A stretch of 9,138 bases of DNA, taken from Clostridiales bacterium (GTDB taxonomy: Bacteria > Bacillota > Clostridia > Oscillospirales > Acutalibacteraceae). The position numbers and the translations under genes were made by a program. Below the pieces are notes generated by a model, which ran no database searches, had not been told where the DNA came from, and worked only from the letters and a program-made list of their open reading frames with translations. The stretch covers positions 1-9,138 of the forward strand of contig DXXH01000096.1 of the NCBI GenBank assembly GCA_019416395.1, read 5' to 3'. Position 1 is the stretch's first letter. Every line of letters starts with the position of its first letter. Of this stretch, positions 1-6,124 are shown in pieces.

Positions 1-55
1 GCCTTGCGGCACACCACATTTCCAATGTGGCTCCTTACCATTAGAATACCTCTCC
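1..55 (-). tRNA. tRNA-Ser (anticodon GGA), 5' part, cut by the left edge
   Basis: Read on the minus strand from 55 to 1, this folds as the first 55 nt of a type II (long variable arm) tRNA. It has acceptor 5' strand GGAGAGG (55-49), TA at positions 8-9, a 3-bp D stem TTC/GGA around a loop containing GG, then anticodon stem CCACA/TGTGG enclosing the 7-nt loop TTGGAAA. The loop centre gives anticodon GGA, which reads serine codons UCC/UCU. The remaining bases, GTGCC-GCAA-GGC, are the start of the long variable arm typical of tRNA-Ser. The T arm and 3' acceptor strand lie to the left of the window. The anticodon arm also shows as a perfect inverted repeat at 14-30. The start was placed from the acceptor stem; pairing of the 3' half cannot be seen. 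Confidence 0.88.
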
Positions 56-70
56 GTGTGGCGCTTGTCT

Positions 71-99
71 ATTATAACCCAACACTTTTTAAAAATCAA
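71..99 (-). promoter_or_regulatory. Promoter of tRNA-Ser (minus strand)
   Basis: On the minus strand there is a TTGATT -35 box (99-94), a 17-bp spacer and a perfect TATAAT -10 box (76-71). Transcription would begin near position 64, giving a leader of about 8-10 nt before the mature tRNA 5' end at 55. Spacing and position fit a vegetative sigma factor promoter for a stable RNA. Confidence 0.72.
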
Positions 100-111
100 G
101 AGGCAAATTAA

Positions 112-130
112 ATTTTTTTGAAGTTTTTTT
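112..130. promoter_or_regulatory. Two phased A/T tracts upstream of the tRNA promoter (UP-like element)
   Basis: Two runs of seven T (113-119 and 124-130) lie 11 bp apart, about one helical turn. On the minus strand they are A-tracts beginning about 13 bp upstream of the tRNA promoter's -35 box. Phased A-tracts at this position are known to stimulate stable-RNA promoters through the RNA polymerase alpha subunit or DNA curvature. No hairpin precedes either T run, so they are not convincing terminators. The functional role is inferred. Confidence 0.35.
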
Positions 131-189
131 GTTCCCCTGCTTCCGAGCCCAAAGAGATGCCCTGTTAAGAAGTAAATTGACCAAGAACC

Positions 190-222
190 CTGTGTAAAAT
201 CTTTCCAAAACTGTGTTAAATC
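190..222 (+). promoter_or_regulatory. Direct repeat CTGTGTWAAATC, candidate operator of the polyphosphate operon
   Basis: CTGTGTAAAATC (190-201) and CTGTGTTAAATC (211-222) match at 11 of 12 positions and start exactly 21 bp apart, about two helical turns, so both copies face the same side of the DNA. The second copy ends 13 bp upstream of the -35 box of the polyphosphate operon promoter, a usual place for an activator. The CTGT core with a following A/T stretch loosely resembles PhoB/PhoP-type boxes, which would suit a polyphosphate operon. That link is only an inference. Confidence 0.4.
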
Positions 223-235
223 CAGGAAAAGGCCT

Positions 236-264
236 TTGAATCTATCGCTCAATTTTGGTATAAT
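236..264 (+). promoter_or_regulatory. Promoter of the ppx-like/ppk1 operon
   Basis: A TTGAAT -35 box (236-241), a 17-bp spacer and a perfect TATAAT -10 box (259-264) preceded by TGG (256-258, an extended -10) form a strong vegetative promoter. Predicted transcription start is near 271, leaving a leader of about 30 nt that contains the AGGAGG at 288-293. The -35 box coincides with an in-frame TTG codon that could be mistaken for the gene's start. Confidence 0.78.
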
Positions 265-301
265 AGAACAAACTCTTTCTCTGAAACAGGAGGGATTCCC
301 C

Positions 302-1843
302 TTGAATAAAAAAAGCGCTGCCCGCGCCGCTGCTGTTATCGAGATCGGCTCCAACAATGTACGGATGCGCGTCTCCCAGTGGACCAAGGGAACTGTGGCT
401 ACATTGGACCGTTTGGAATACCCGGTCAACCTGGGACATGACGTTTTTTCCAACGGCGATATCAGTTTTGACAGCCTACGGGAACTTTCCAGCGTACTGT
501 CAAAATTTACTGCTGCTCTGCGTTCTTACAACATTGAAAAACCCAAGGTGATTTCCTGCACCGCTCTCCGCGAAGCCAAAAACCGCGCCCTGGTAGTGGA
601 TCAACTGAAGGTGCGCAATGGCTTAGAGGTATCCGTACTGGAAGACAGCCAGGAAAAATCCTATATTTACCGGGAAGTGATCGAAGGACTGGGTGACGCC
701 AAACTGCAAAAAGGCAACACCATGATCGCTTATGTGGGGTCCGGCAGTATTGGTATCGCCATCTATGACGGCCAAAAAGTGACGTATTCCCAGAACATTT
801 CCATGGGCGCATTAAAACTTCACGACGCGTTGGACCGGCTTCGCCAATCAGCCGATGACTTCTATTATATTGTGGAAGAATACCTGGACACGATCTTCAA
901 CCGGGTGGCCATTTCGGACTTCCAGGTCAACAATCTGATTCTTACCGGTTCCCAATTGGAATTGATCGCCCGGCTTTGCGAATCGAAAGGCACCCCCTAT
1001 GAAATCGATGTGGAGAAACTTTCGTCTCTGTATCAATCCATACGTTCCGCCACGTTGGAAAGCATTTCCAACCGATTTGAAATCACGGAAGAACGTGCGG
1101 CTTTACTGTACACTTCCCTATCCATTTACAACAGCCTTTTGCGGTTTTGCCCCCAAACCAAAACGGTGATTTCCCCTGTGGTAGACATTTCGGAAGCCAT
1201 ACTCCGCTATTCCCTGGTTCCGAAAGCGGAAGTTGGTTTGGCCACCTATTTGCGGGAAAGCGCTCTTGCCTGTGCAGAAACCACCGCCAAAAGCTTTGGG
1301 TGCAACCTGGAGCACTCTTGCTCCATCGGACAAATTGCCTGCCAGATTTTCGATAAACTGAAAAAAGTACACGGGTTGGACAGTTCTAAACGGCTGCTTC
1401 TGGAACTGGCCGCTACTCTGCACAGTTGCGGCAGTTTTGTCAACGTGCGCCAGCACAACCAATGCACCTTTGATTTGATTAAAGGTATGGACTTGTTTGG
1501 TCTCCGTCAAAAAGAAGTGATGGAAACCGCCTTTGTGGCAGGCAGTATTTCCAGCAGCCTCACTTCAGAGGAAAACCCAGATTTTGCCTTGCTGCCCATA
1601 GAAGAACGAATTGTGATTTCCAAACTGTCGGCGATTTTCCGTTTGGCCAATGCTTTGGATAAGTCTCACAGGCATAAGCTGCGGGATTTAAAAATCCATT
1701 TAGAGGACGACCAGGTTCTCTTCAAGGCCAAAGCCGCGGAAAACACCCTGCTGGAACGGTGGGCTTTTCAAGATTCCGCGCAATTTTTCAAAGAAGTGTT
1801 TGGGCTCTCTCCTGAGCTCTCCATCAAATTCGATATGATATGA
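302..1843 (+). CDS. Ppx/GppA-family protein, divergent and possibly non-catalytic
   Basis: A 513-residue relative of exopolyphosphatase / guanosine pentaphosphate phosphatase, with an actin-like ATPase fold followed by an HD-type C-terminal domain. The start is TTG 302, 8 nt after a perfect AGGAGG (288-293); an upstream in-frame TTG at 236 is part of the promoter. Family signatures are the first phosphate loop IEIGSNN (residues 13-19), ALREAKNR (88-95), the catalytic-type Glu118 in SQEKS, a second phosphate loop YVGSGSIGI (144-152), LTGSQLELIARL (about 215-226), and a C-terminal LHSCG (373-377) with RLANALDKSHRH (447-458). Several key positions are altered: the usual DIGGGSTE loop lacks its Asp (Tyr144) and Glu (Gly151), the first loop has Glu for Asp, and the HD motif reads HS. 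Length matches E. coli Ppx. It lies just upstream of ppk1 in one operon, with the ppk1 ribosome site formed over its stop codon. Family assignment is firm; enzymatic activity is doubtful, so no gene symbol is given. Confidence 0.88.
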   Translation: MNKKSAARAAAVIEIGSNNVRMRVSQWTKGTVATLDRLEYPVNLGHDVFSNGDISFDSLRELSSVLSKFTAALRSYNIEKPKVISCTALREAKNRALVVDQLKVRNGLEVSVLEDSQEKSYIYREVIEGLGDAKLQKGNTMIAYVGSGSIGIAIYDGQKVTYSQNISMGALKLHDALDRLRQSADDFYYIVEEYLDTIFNRVAISDFQVNNLILTGSQLELIARLCESKGTPYEIDVEKLSSLYQSIRSATLESISNRFEITEERAALLYTSLSIYNSLLRFCPQTKTVISPVVDISEAILRYSLVPKAEVGLATYLRESALACAETTAKSFGCNLEHSCSIGQIACQIFDKLKKVHGLDSSKRLLLELAATLHSCGSFVNVRQHNQCTFDLIKGMDLFGLRQKEVMETAFVAGSISSSLTSEENPDFALLPIEERIVISKLSAIFRLANALDKSHRHKLRDLKIHLEDDQVLFKAKAAENTLLERWAFQDSAQFFKEVFGLSPELSIKFDMI

Positions 1844-1853
1844 GGTGTGCGTC

Positions 1854-3980
1854 ATGGTGGACAAAAAGATGCCCTATTATAACCGGGAACTGAGCTGGAT
1901 GGATTTTAACGCCCGGGTTTTGGAAGAGGCTACGAAAAAAGAAAATCCCCTGATGGAACGGCTGCGCTTTTTGGCAATCACCGGTTCCAATCTGGACGAA
2001 TTTTTTATGGTTCGGGTGGCCGGTGTCAAAGACCAGGTCAACTCTAACTACAAGCAAAAAGGGAATAGTTTTGATTTGACTCCCCAAGAACTGCTTCCTC
2101 TTTTGGAAGAAAAGACCCATCGCTTTATGGACCGGCAATATTCCTGTTTTCACCGGTCCATTGTCCCAGCCTTGGAAAAGCAGGGAATACAGTTTCTCTC
2201 CGTAGATGATATGACCTCGGAGCAGAAAGCCTATCTTTCCCAATATTTTCAGCGGGTATTGTTCCCGGTACTTACTCCCCTGGCAGTAGATGGCAGCCGG
2301 CCATTTCCTCTGCTTGCCAATAAGACTTTGAATATTGCGGTGTGCTTAAAAAGCAAGCAGCACCACAAAGAAGAAAAATGCTTCGCCATTGTGCAAGTAC
2401 CTTCCATTCTCCCCCGCTTTTTAGAGCTGCCCGCAAAAGAAGGACGGCAATTTACCTTATTGGAGGACGTGATCACCCATAAGCTTGACGAACTGTTTGA
2501 GCTTCATGATATCGTAGCGGCATGCCCCTTCCGGGTGACGCGGAATTCCGATTTGGAAATTGACGAGGAAGCCGAGGACTTTATGAGCGAAGTGAAAAAG
2601 TCCATCAAACGGCGGAAGCGGGGCCGTCCGGTACGGCTGGAACTGCTCAGCAAATGCAGCCCGGATATCAAAGCCTTCCTGATTGAAATGCTCAATATCA
2701 AGAAAAACGAAATCTACGAGCTGCCCGGGCCTCTGGATTTGACCTTCCTTTCCAAATTCGCCGGTCTTTCCGGTTTTGAATCCCTTTGTTTCTCCCCCAT
2801 CCGCCCGGTAAATCCCCCTGCGGATTTTTGGGGCTATACGGATATTTTCCAGGCGATTCGTGAGAAGGACCGTATGGTTCACCATCCTTATGAGAGCTTT
2901 GACTGGGTGGTACGGTTTATCGAACAGGCTGCTGAAGACGAAAGTGTACTGGCAATCAAACAAACATTGTACCGTGTCAGCGGCAATTCCCCCATTATCG
3001 CAGCGTTGATCAAGGCCGCTGAAAACGGCAAACAGGTGACTGTGCTGGTGGAATTGAAAGCCCGTTTTGACGAGGAAAACAACATCAACTGGGCCAATAA
3101 ACTGGAAAAAGCCGGCTGCCACGTTATCTATGGTTTGCAGGGCTTAAAGACTCACTGTAAAATCGCTTTGGTTGTCCGGCAGGAAGAAGAGGGAATTCGC
3201 CGATACCTGCACCTTGGCACCGGCAACTACAACGATTCCACCGCCAAGATCTACACGGATATTGGCTTGTTTACCTGCAACAGCCAGTATGGAGCGGATG
3301 CTTCTTCTCTGTTTAACGTGATCACCGGCTATTCCAGGCCCCCGGAGTACCGTCATTTCGTGGTGGCGCCCCATGGCATGCGCTCCTTCTTCTGCCGCAT
3401 GATCCGCAACGAAACGGAAAATGCGAAAAAAGGACTGCCAAGCGGCATTACCGCCAAAGTCAATTCCCTGGTGGACCCGGAAATTATTTCCCTGCTGTAC
3501 GAGGCTTCCCAGGCTGGGGTACCGGTCAAACTGATCGTGCGCGGAATCTGCTGTTTGATCCCGGGCTTGGAAGGGATCAGCGAAAATATTACCGTAATCA
3601 GTATTGTGGGCCAGTTGCTGGAACACAGCCGGATTTTCAAATTTGAAAACGGGGGCAATCCGAAAATTTATATGGGAAGCGCGGATTGGATGCCCCGGAA
3701 CCTGGATCGCCGTATTGAACTTGTCTTCCCCATTGAGGACGAAGATTTGAAACAGCGAGCTTTTGGGATCCTGGACATACTCCTCAGCGACACCACAAAC
3801 GCTCGGACAATGCTGCCGGATACCAGCTACCAGCACGTTGACCGCCGGGGAAAAACTGCCTGCAACAGCCAGCTCACGTTTTATCGCATGGCTCAAGACC
3901 GGTTGAAGGCCAAACAGGAAGTGGAAAAGGACAGTCCCCTCATTCCCATTCACTCCGCTGAGGAAGCTGGAAACGCTTGA
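1854..3980 (+). CDS. ppk1: Polyphosphate kinase 1 (Ppk1)
   Basis: Cytoplasmic enzyme that reversibly transfers the terminal phosphate of ATP to inorganic polyphosphate. The 708-residue length suits the family. The N domain begins with YYNRELSWMDFNARVLEEA and includes the nucleotide-site motif ITGSNLDEFFMVR (residues 42-54). The head domain follows, then two phospholipase-D-like catalytic domains. Visible catalytic residues are His434 in KTHCK (the autophosphorylated His, E. coli His435), His453 in YLHLGTGNYN, His591 in LLEHSRI, and Mg/phosphate-binding Arg374 (LYRVSG) and Arg404 (ARFDEENN). All correspond to E. coli positions with a constant offset of one. ATG 1854 is preferred: TGAGG at 1841-1845, which includes the stop codon of the upstream gene, sits 8 nt before it. 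An in-frame GTG at 1845 would fall within that ribosome site. Transcribed with the upstream Ppx/GppA-family gene; no promoter was seen between them. Confidence 0.97.
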   Translation: MVDKKMPYYNRELSWMDFNARVLEEATKKENPLMERLRFLAITGSNLDEFFMVRVAGVKDQVNSNYKQKGNSFDLTPQELLPLLEEKTHRFMDRQYSCFHRSIVPALEKQGIQFLSVDDMTSEQKAYLSQYFQRVLFPVLTPLAVDGSRPFPLLANKTLNIAVCLKSKQHHKEEKCFAIVQVPSILPRFLELPAKEGRQFTLLEDVITHKLDELFELHDIVAACPFRVTRNSDLEIDEEAEDFMSEVKKSIKRRKRGRPVRLELLSKCSPDIKAFLIEMLNIKKNEIYELPGPLDLTFLSKFAGLSGFESLCFSPIRPVNPPADFWGYTDIFQAIREKDRMVHHPYESFDWVVRFIEQAAEDESVLAIKQTLYRVSGNSPIIAALIKAAENGKQVTVLVELKARFDEENNINWANKLEKAGCHVIYGLQGLKTHCKIALVVRQEEEGIRRYLHLGTGNYNDSTAKIYTDIGLFTCNSQYGADASSLFNVITGYSRPPEYRHFVVAPHGMRSFFCRMIRNETENAKKGLPSGITAKVNSLVDPEIISLLYEASQAGVPVKLIVRGICCLIPGLEGISENITVISIVGQLLEHSRIFKFENGGNPKIYMGSADWMPRNLDRRIELVFPIEDEDLKQRAFGILDILLSDTTNARTMLPDTSYQHVDRRGKTACNSQLTFYRMAQDRLKAKQEVEKDSPLIPIHSAEEAGNA

Positions 3981-4004
3981 CACCCATGAAAACTCTGTTA
4001 CAAT
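3977..4004 (+). promoter_or_regulatory. Promoter of the phosphofructokinase gene
   Basis: A perfect TTGACA -35 box (3977-3982), a 16-bp spacer and TACAAT -10 box (3999-4004) with an upstream TG (3996-3997) giving an extended -10. The -35 box contains the TGA stop codon of ppk1 (3978-3980). Transcription should start near 4011, giving a leader of about 70 nt. Confidence 0.75.
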
Positions 4005-4008
4005 GATA

Positions 4009-4053
4009 GTGAAATCACTTTTTGTAAGCAGTTTCAAAAACCGGTGATCCGGT
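4009..4053 (+). promoter_or_regulatory. Two short inverted repeats in the phosphofructokinase leader
   Basis: AGTGA-AA-TCACT (about 4009-4020, followed by a T run) and ACCGG-TGAT-CCGGT (4040-4053, 5-bp stem with tetraloop) both lie in the predicted untranslated leader. The first overlaps the predicted start site and could be an operator or a very weak terminator for ppk1 readthrough. The second could form a small RNA hairpin 12 nt before the ribosome binding site. No known riboswitch was recognised. Confidence 0.25.
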
Positions 4054-4081
4054 GGATTTCTTTCAGAGAGGATGATACAAT

Positions 4082-5158
4082 GTGAAACGAGTGGGTATTC
4101 TCACCAGCGGCGGAGACTGCCAAGGTCTGAACGCGGCGATTCGGGGCGTTGCCAAGGGCCTGTATCAGGAATTTGGCAAAGACGTGGAAATCTATGGTAT
4201 CAAAGATGGCTATAAAGGCCTGATTTTCGGGGAATACAAGAAGATGTCGGAATCTGATTTTTCCGGTATTCTCACCTTGGGCGGAACCCTTCTCGGCACT
4301 TCCCGCCAGCCTTTTAAAACCATGCGGGTCATCGATGAAAACAGTGTGGACAAAGTCAAGTCCATGAAAGCAAATTATAAAAAAATGAAGCTGGACTGTC
4401 TGGTGATCCTGGGCGGAAACGGCACCCAAAAAACTGCCAATCTGCTCCGTGAGGAAGGCCTGAATGTGATCCACCTTCCCAAGACCATCGACAATGATAT
4501 CTGGGGCACGGATATCACCTTTGGTTTCCACAGCGCTGTGGAAATTGCCACCAACGTCATCGACTGCATTCACACCACAGCCACTTCCCACGGACGCATC
4601 TTCATCGTGGAAGTCATGGGCCATAAGGTGGGTTGGCTAACCCTTTCCGCAGGGATCGCCGGCGGCGCCGACGTCATTCTTCTGCCGGAAATTCCCTACG
4701 ATATCAATAAAATTGCCAAGACCCTGAACAGCCGGATCGAAAGCGGAAAGAACTTTTCTATTCTGGCTGTTGCGGAAGGGGCTATTTCCAAGGAAGAAGC
4801 TGCCCTTTCCAAAAAGGAATTTAAAAAGGCCCGAGCTGATTTCAAACACCCGTCCATTGTATACCGGATTGCCGAAGAACTTTCCGAAAGAATCGACAAT
4901 GAGATCCGCGTCTGTGTCCCTGGGCATTTTCAGCGAGGCGGCAGTCCCTGCGCCTATGACCGTGTGCTTTGTACTCGTCTTGGCGCCACAGCTGCCAGGT
5001 TTATCAAAGAAAAGACCTTCGGCGTGATGGTCGGTGTTGTCAATGGAAAAACCGTTCCCGTTCCGCTGCAAGATGTTGCCGGGAAACTGAAAAGCGTCCC
5101 TGTGGATTGCGATGAGATTCAGGCCGCACGGCAAATCGGCATCAGCTTTGGTGATTGA
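4082..5158 (+). CDS. 6-phosphofructokinase (phosphoryl donor ATP or PPi not settled)
   Basis: Catalyses phosphorylation of fructose 6-phosphate to fructose 1,6-bisphosphate, the committing step of glycolysis, in the cytoplasm. The 358-residue length fits the bacterial PfkA / group III family. The N-terminus KRVGILTSGGDCQGLNAAIR is the conserved phosphate-binding start, which fixes the GTG at 4082 as initiator; GAGAGGA at 4066-4072 is the ribosome site. Other motifs are GGNGT (111-115), PKTIDND (133-139) with catalytic Asp137, EVMGH (177-181), PEIPYD (202-207), and the substrate-binding PGHFQRGGSP (280-289). Donor-site signature is mixed: Gly114 at the E. coli Gly104 position points to ATP, while Lys134 at the Gly124 position is typical of PPi-dependent and group III enzymes. 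The Mg-site Asp103 equivalent is Asn113 and the MGR Arg is His181. Own promoter, separate from the polyphosphate operon upstream. The ATG overlapping the GTG is followed at once by TGA. Family call is firm. Confidence 0.95.
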   Translation: MKRVGILTSGGDCQGLNAAIRGVAKGLYQEFGKDVEIYGIKDGYKGLIFGEYKKMSESDFSGILTLGGTLLGTSRQPFKTMRVIDENSVDKVKSMKANYKKMKLDCLVILGGNGTQKTANLLREEGLNVIHLPKTIDNDIWGTDITFGFHSAVEIATNVIDCIHTTATSHGRIFIVEVMGHKVGWLTLSAGIAGGADVILLPEIPYDINKIAKTLNSRIESGKNFSILAVAEGAISKEEAALSKKEFKKARADFKHPSIVYRIAEELSERIDNEIRVCVPGHFQRGGSPCAYDRVLCTRLGATAARFIKEKTFGVMVGVVNGKTVPVPLQDVAGKLKSVPVDCDEIQAARQIGISFGD

Positions 5159-5188
5159 TCCACTTTCACATTCTTTTTACAGAAGCTT

Positions 5189-5215
5189 ACCCGGCTGGGG
5201 TTTTCCTTGCCGGGT
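5189..5215 (+). terminator. Hairpin after the phosphofructokinase gene, possible weak terminator
   Basis: ACCCGGC (5189-5195) and GCCGGGT (5209-5215) form a 7-bp GC-rich stem with a 13-nt loop. The sequence after it (TCTGCTATTATTG) has no proper U run, so an intrinsic terminator is uncertain. It may attenuate transcription or protect the 3' end of the upstream mRNA. Confidence 0.35.
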
Positions 5216-5217
5216 TC

Positions 5218-5242
5218 TGCTATTATTGTGTAACGAGAGGAG
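5218..5242 (+). promoter_or_regulatory. Possible extended -10 promoter and ribosome site of the isomerase gene
   Basis: TGC-TATTAT (5218-5226) matches an extended -10 element in five of six core bases, with no good -35 box. A start near 5233 would leave a leader of about 20 nt containing the strong ribosome site GAGAGGAG (5235-5242), 9 nt before ATG 5252. The ribosome site is convincing; the promoter is tentative. Confidence 0.35.
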
Positions 5243-5251
5243 TCGTATTGT

Positions 5252-6124
5252 ATGAAATTCTCAGTCAGCTTGTACAGCTTTAACAGCGCCATTCAAAAAG
5301 GGGAACTCACTCCCCTGGACTGTGTAAAAATCGCGGCAGATCTTGGTTTTGACGCTGTGGAAGCAGTGGATTTCGTGAACTTCCATTGTCCTGCAGAAGA
5401 ACGCCAGGCCAAAGCCTTGGAGTTAAAGGAAACCGCTGCGAAAAACGGGCTCACCATCTCTTCCCTGGCTATTGGCGCCGATTTTCTCAATGGCAGCGAC
5501 GGAGACACTAAGAAAGAGATACAGCGGGTAAAGGAATATGTGGACCTAGCGGCTTTGATGGGTGCTCCCCGCATGCGCCACGATATTACTCAGGGCTATA
5601 CCGGCGAAAAGTACCAGAGCTATGAGAGCCTGATCCCCACTTTGGCGGAAGCTGTGCGGGAAGTCACGGAATACGCCGCCACCAAAGGGGTTGCCACCAT
5701 GACAGAAAACCACGGGTTCTTTTCCCAGGATTCCACCCGGGTGGAAAAGCTTTACATGGCGGTGAACCACCCCAATTTCGGGCTTTTGTGCGACATTGGC
5801 AACTTCCTTTGCGCTGACGAAAACCCTGCCCAGGCGGTGGCGAGAGTGGCTCCCTATGCCCGGTATGTCCACGCCAAGGATTTTATTTGCAAAAGCTTTT
5901 ACAGTGAAGATCCCGGCGAGGGAGCATTCCGCTCCAGAGGGGGAAACTTCCTGCGCGGGACCATTATCGGCCACGGCAATGTGCCTGTAAAGCAGTGCCT
6001 CCACTTGTTGAAAGGCGCCGGATTTGACGGCACCATCGCCATTGAATTTGAAGGCATGGAACCGCCTGTGGACGGAGTGCGGATCGGCCTTGCCAATTTA
6101 AAAAAGTATTGGAGTGAATGCTAA
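5252..6124 (+). CDS. Sugar phosphate isomerase/epimerase family TIM-barrel protein
   Basis: A 290-residue xylose-isomerase-like / AP endonuclease 2-type TIM barrel, the family holding tagatose and allulose epimerases, hydroxypyruvate isomerase and inosose dehydratase. Family elements are the start KFSVSLYSF, a Leu-Gly-Phe-Asp-Ala-Val-Glu strand (residues 31-37), and the four expected divalent-metal ligands: Glu152 (MTENHG), Asp181 (LCDIGNF), His207 (YVHAKDF) and Glu265 (IAIEFEG). GHGNVP (240-245) is the usual loop before the last helices. The complete ligand set suggests an active cytoplasmic enzyme; the substrate cannot be read from sequence. Start ATG 5252 follows GAGAGGAG by 9 nt. It is the first of three tightly packed genes, with the peptidase T ATG following its TAA with no gap and a Gfo/Idh/MocA oxidoreductase after that. 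Such isomerase-oxidoreductase pairs are common in sugar and inositol catabolism, so a keto-sugar substrate is a reasonable inference. Confidence 0.85.
   Translation: MKFSVSLYSFNSAIQKGELTPLDCVKIAADLGFDAVEAVDFVNFHCPAEERQAKALELKETAAKNGLTISSLAIGADFLNGSDGDTKKEIQRVKEYVDLAALMGAPRMRHDITQGYTGEKYQSYESLIPTLAEAVREVTEYAATKGVATMTENHGFFSQDSTRVEKLYMAVNHPNFGLLCDIGNFLCADENPAQAVARVAPYARYVHAKDFICKSFYSEDPGEGAFRSRGGNFLRGTIIGHGNVPVKQCLHLLKGAGFDGTIAIEFEGMEPPVDGVRIGLANLKKYWSEC

Noticed and set aside
1..60. Possible riboswitch or small coding frame suggested by the perfect inverted repeat and a minus-strand ATG with GGAGAGG before it
   Set aside because: The inverted repeat is the anticodon arm of tRNA-Ser(GGA), and the apparent ribosome site is the acceptor stem; the peptide read from it is a translated tRNA.
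124..130. T run as a terminator of something upstream on the plus strand
   Set aside because: No hairpin precedes it and no plus-strand gene lies upstream within the window.
177..200. Possible promoter TTGACC ... TAAAAT upstream of the polyphosphate operon
   Set aside because: The spacer would be only 12 bp, too short for a sigma-A type promoter; the promoter at 236-264 is far better.
4009..4024. Intrinsic terminator for ppk1 at AGTGA-AA-TCACT followed by Ts
   Set aside because: The stem is at most 4-5 A/T-rich base pairs with a two-base centre and overlaps the predicted pfk transcription start; too weak to call as a terminator.
3144..4037. A 297-codon minus-strand open frame antisense to the 3' part of ppk1
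   Set aside because: It covers conserved catalytic domains of Ppk1 and shows no family motif; it is a shadow frame.
4082..5158. Confident labelling of the phosphofructokinase as PPi-dependent because of PKTIDND
   Set aside because: The Lys is shared by some ATP-using group III enzymes and the Gly at the 104 position favours ATP, so the donor is left open.
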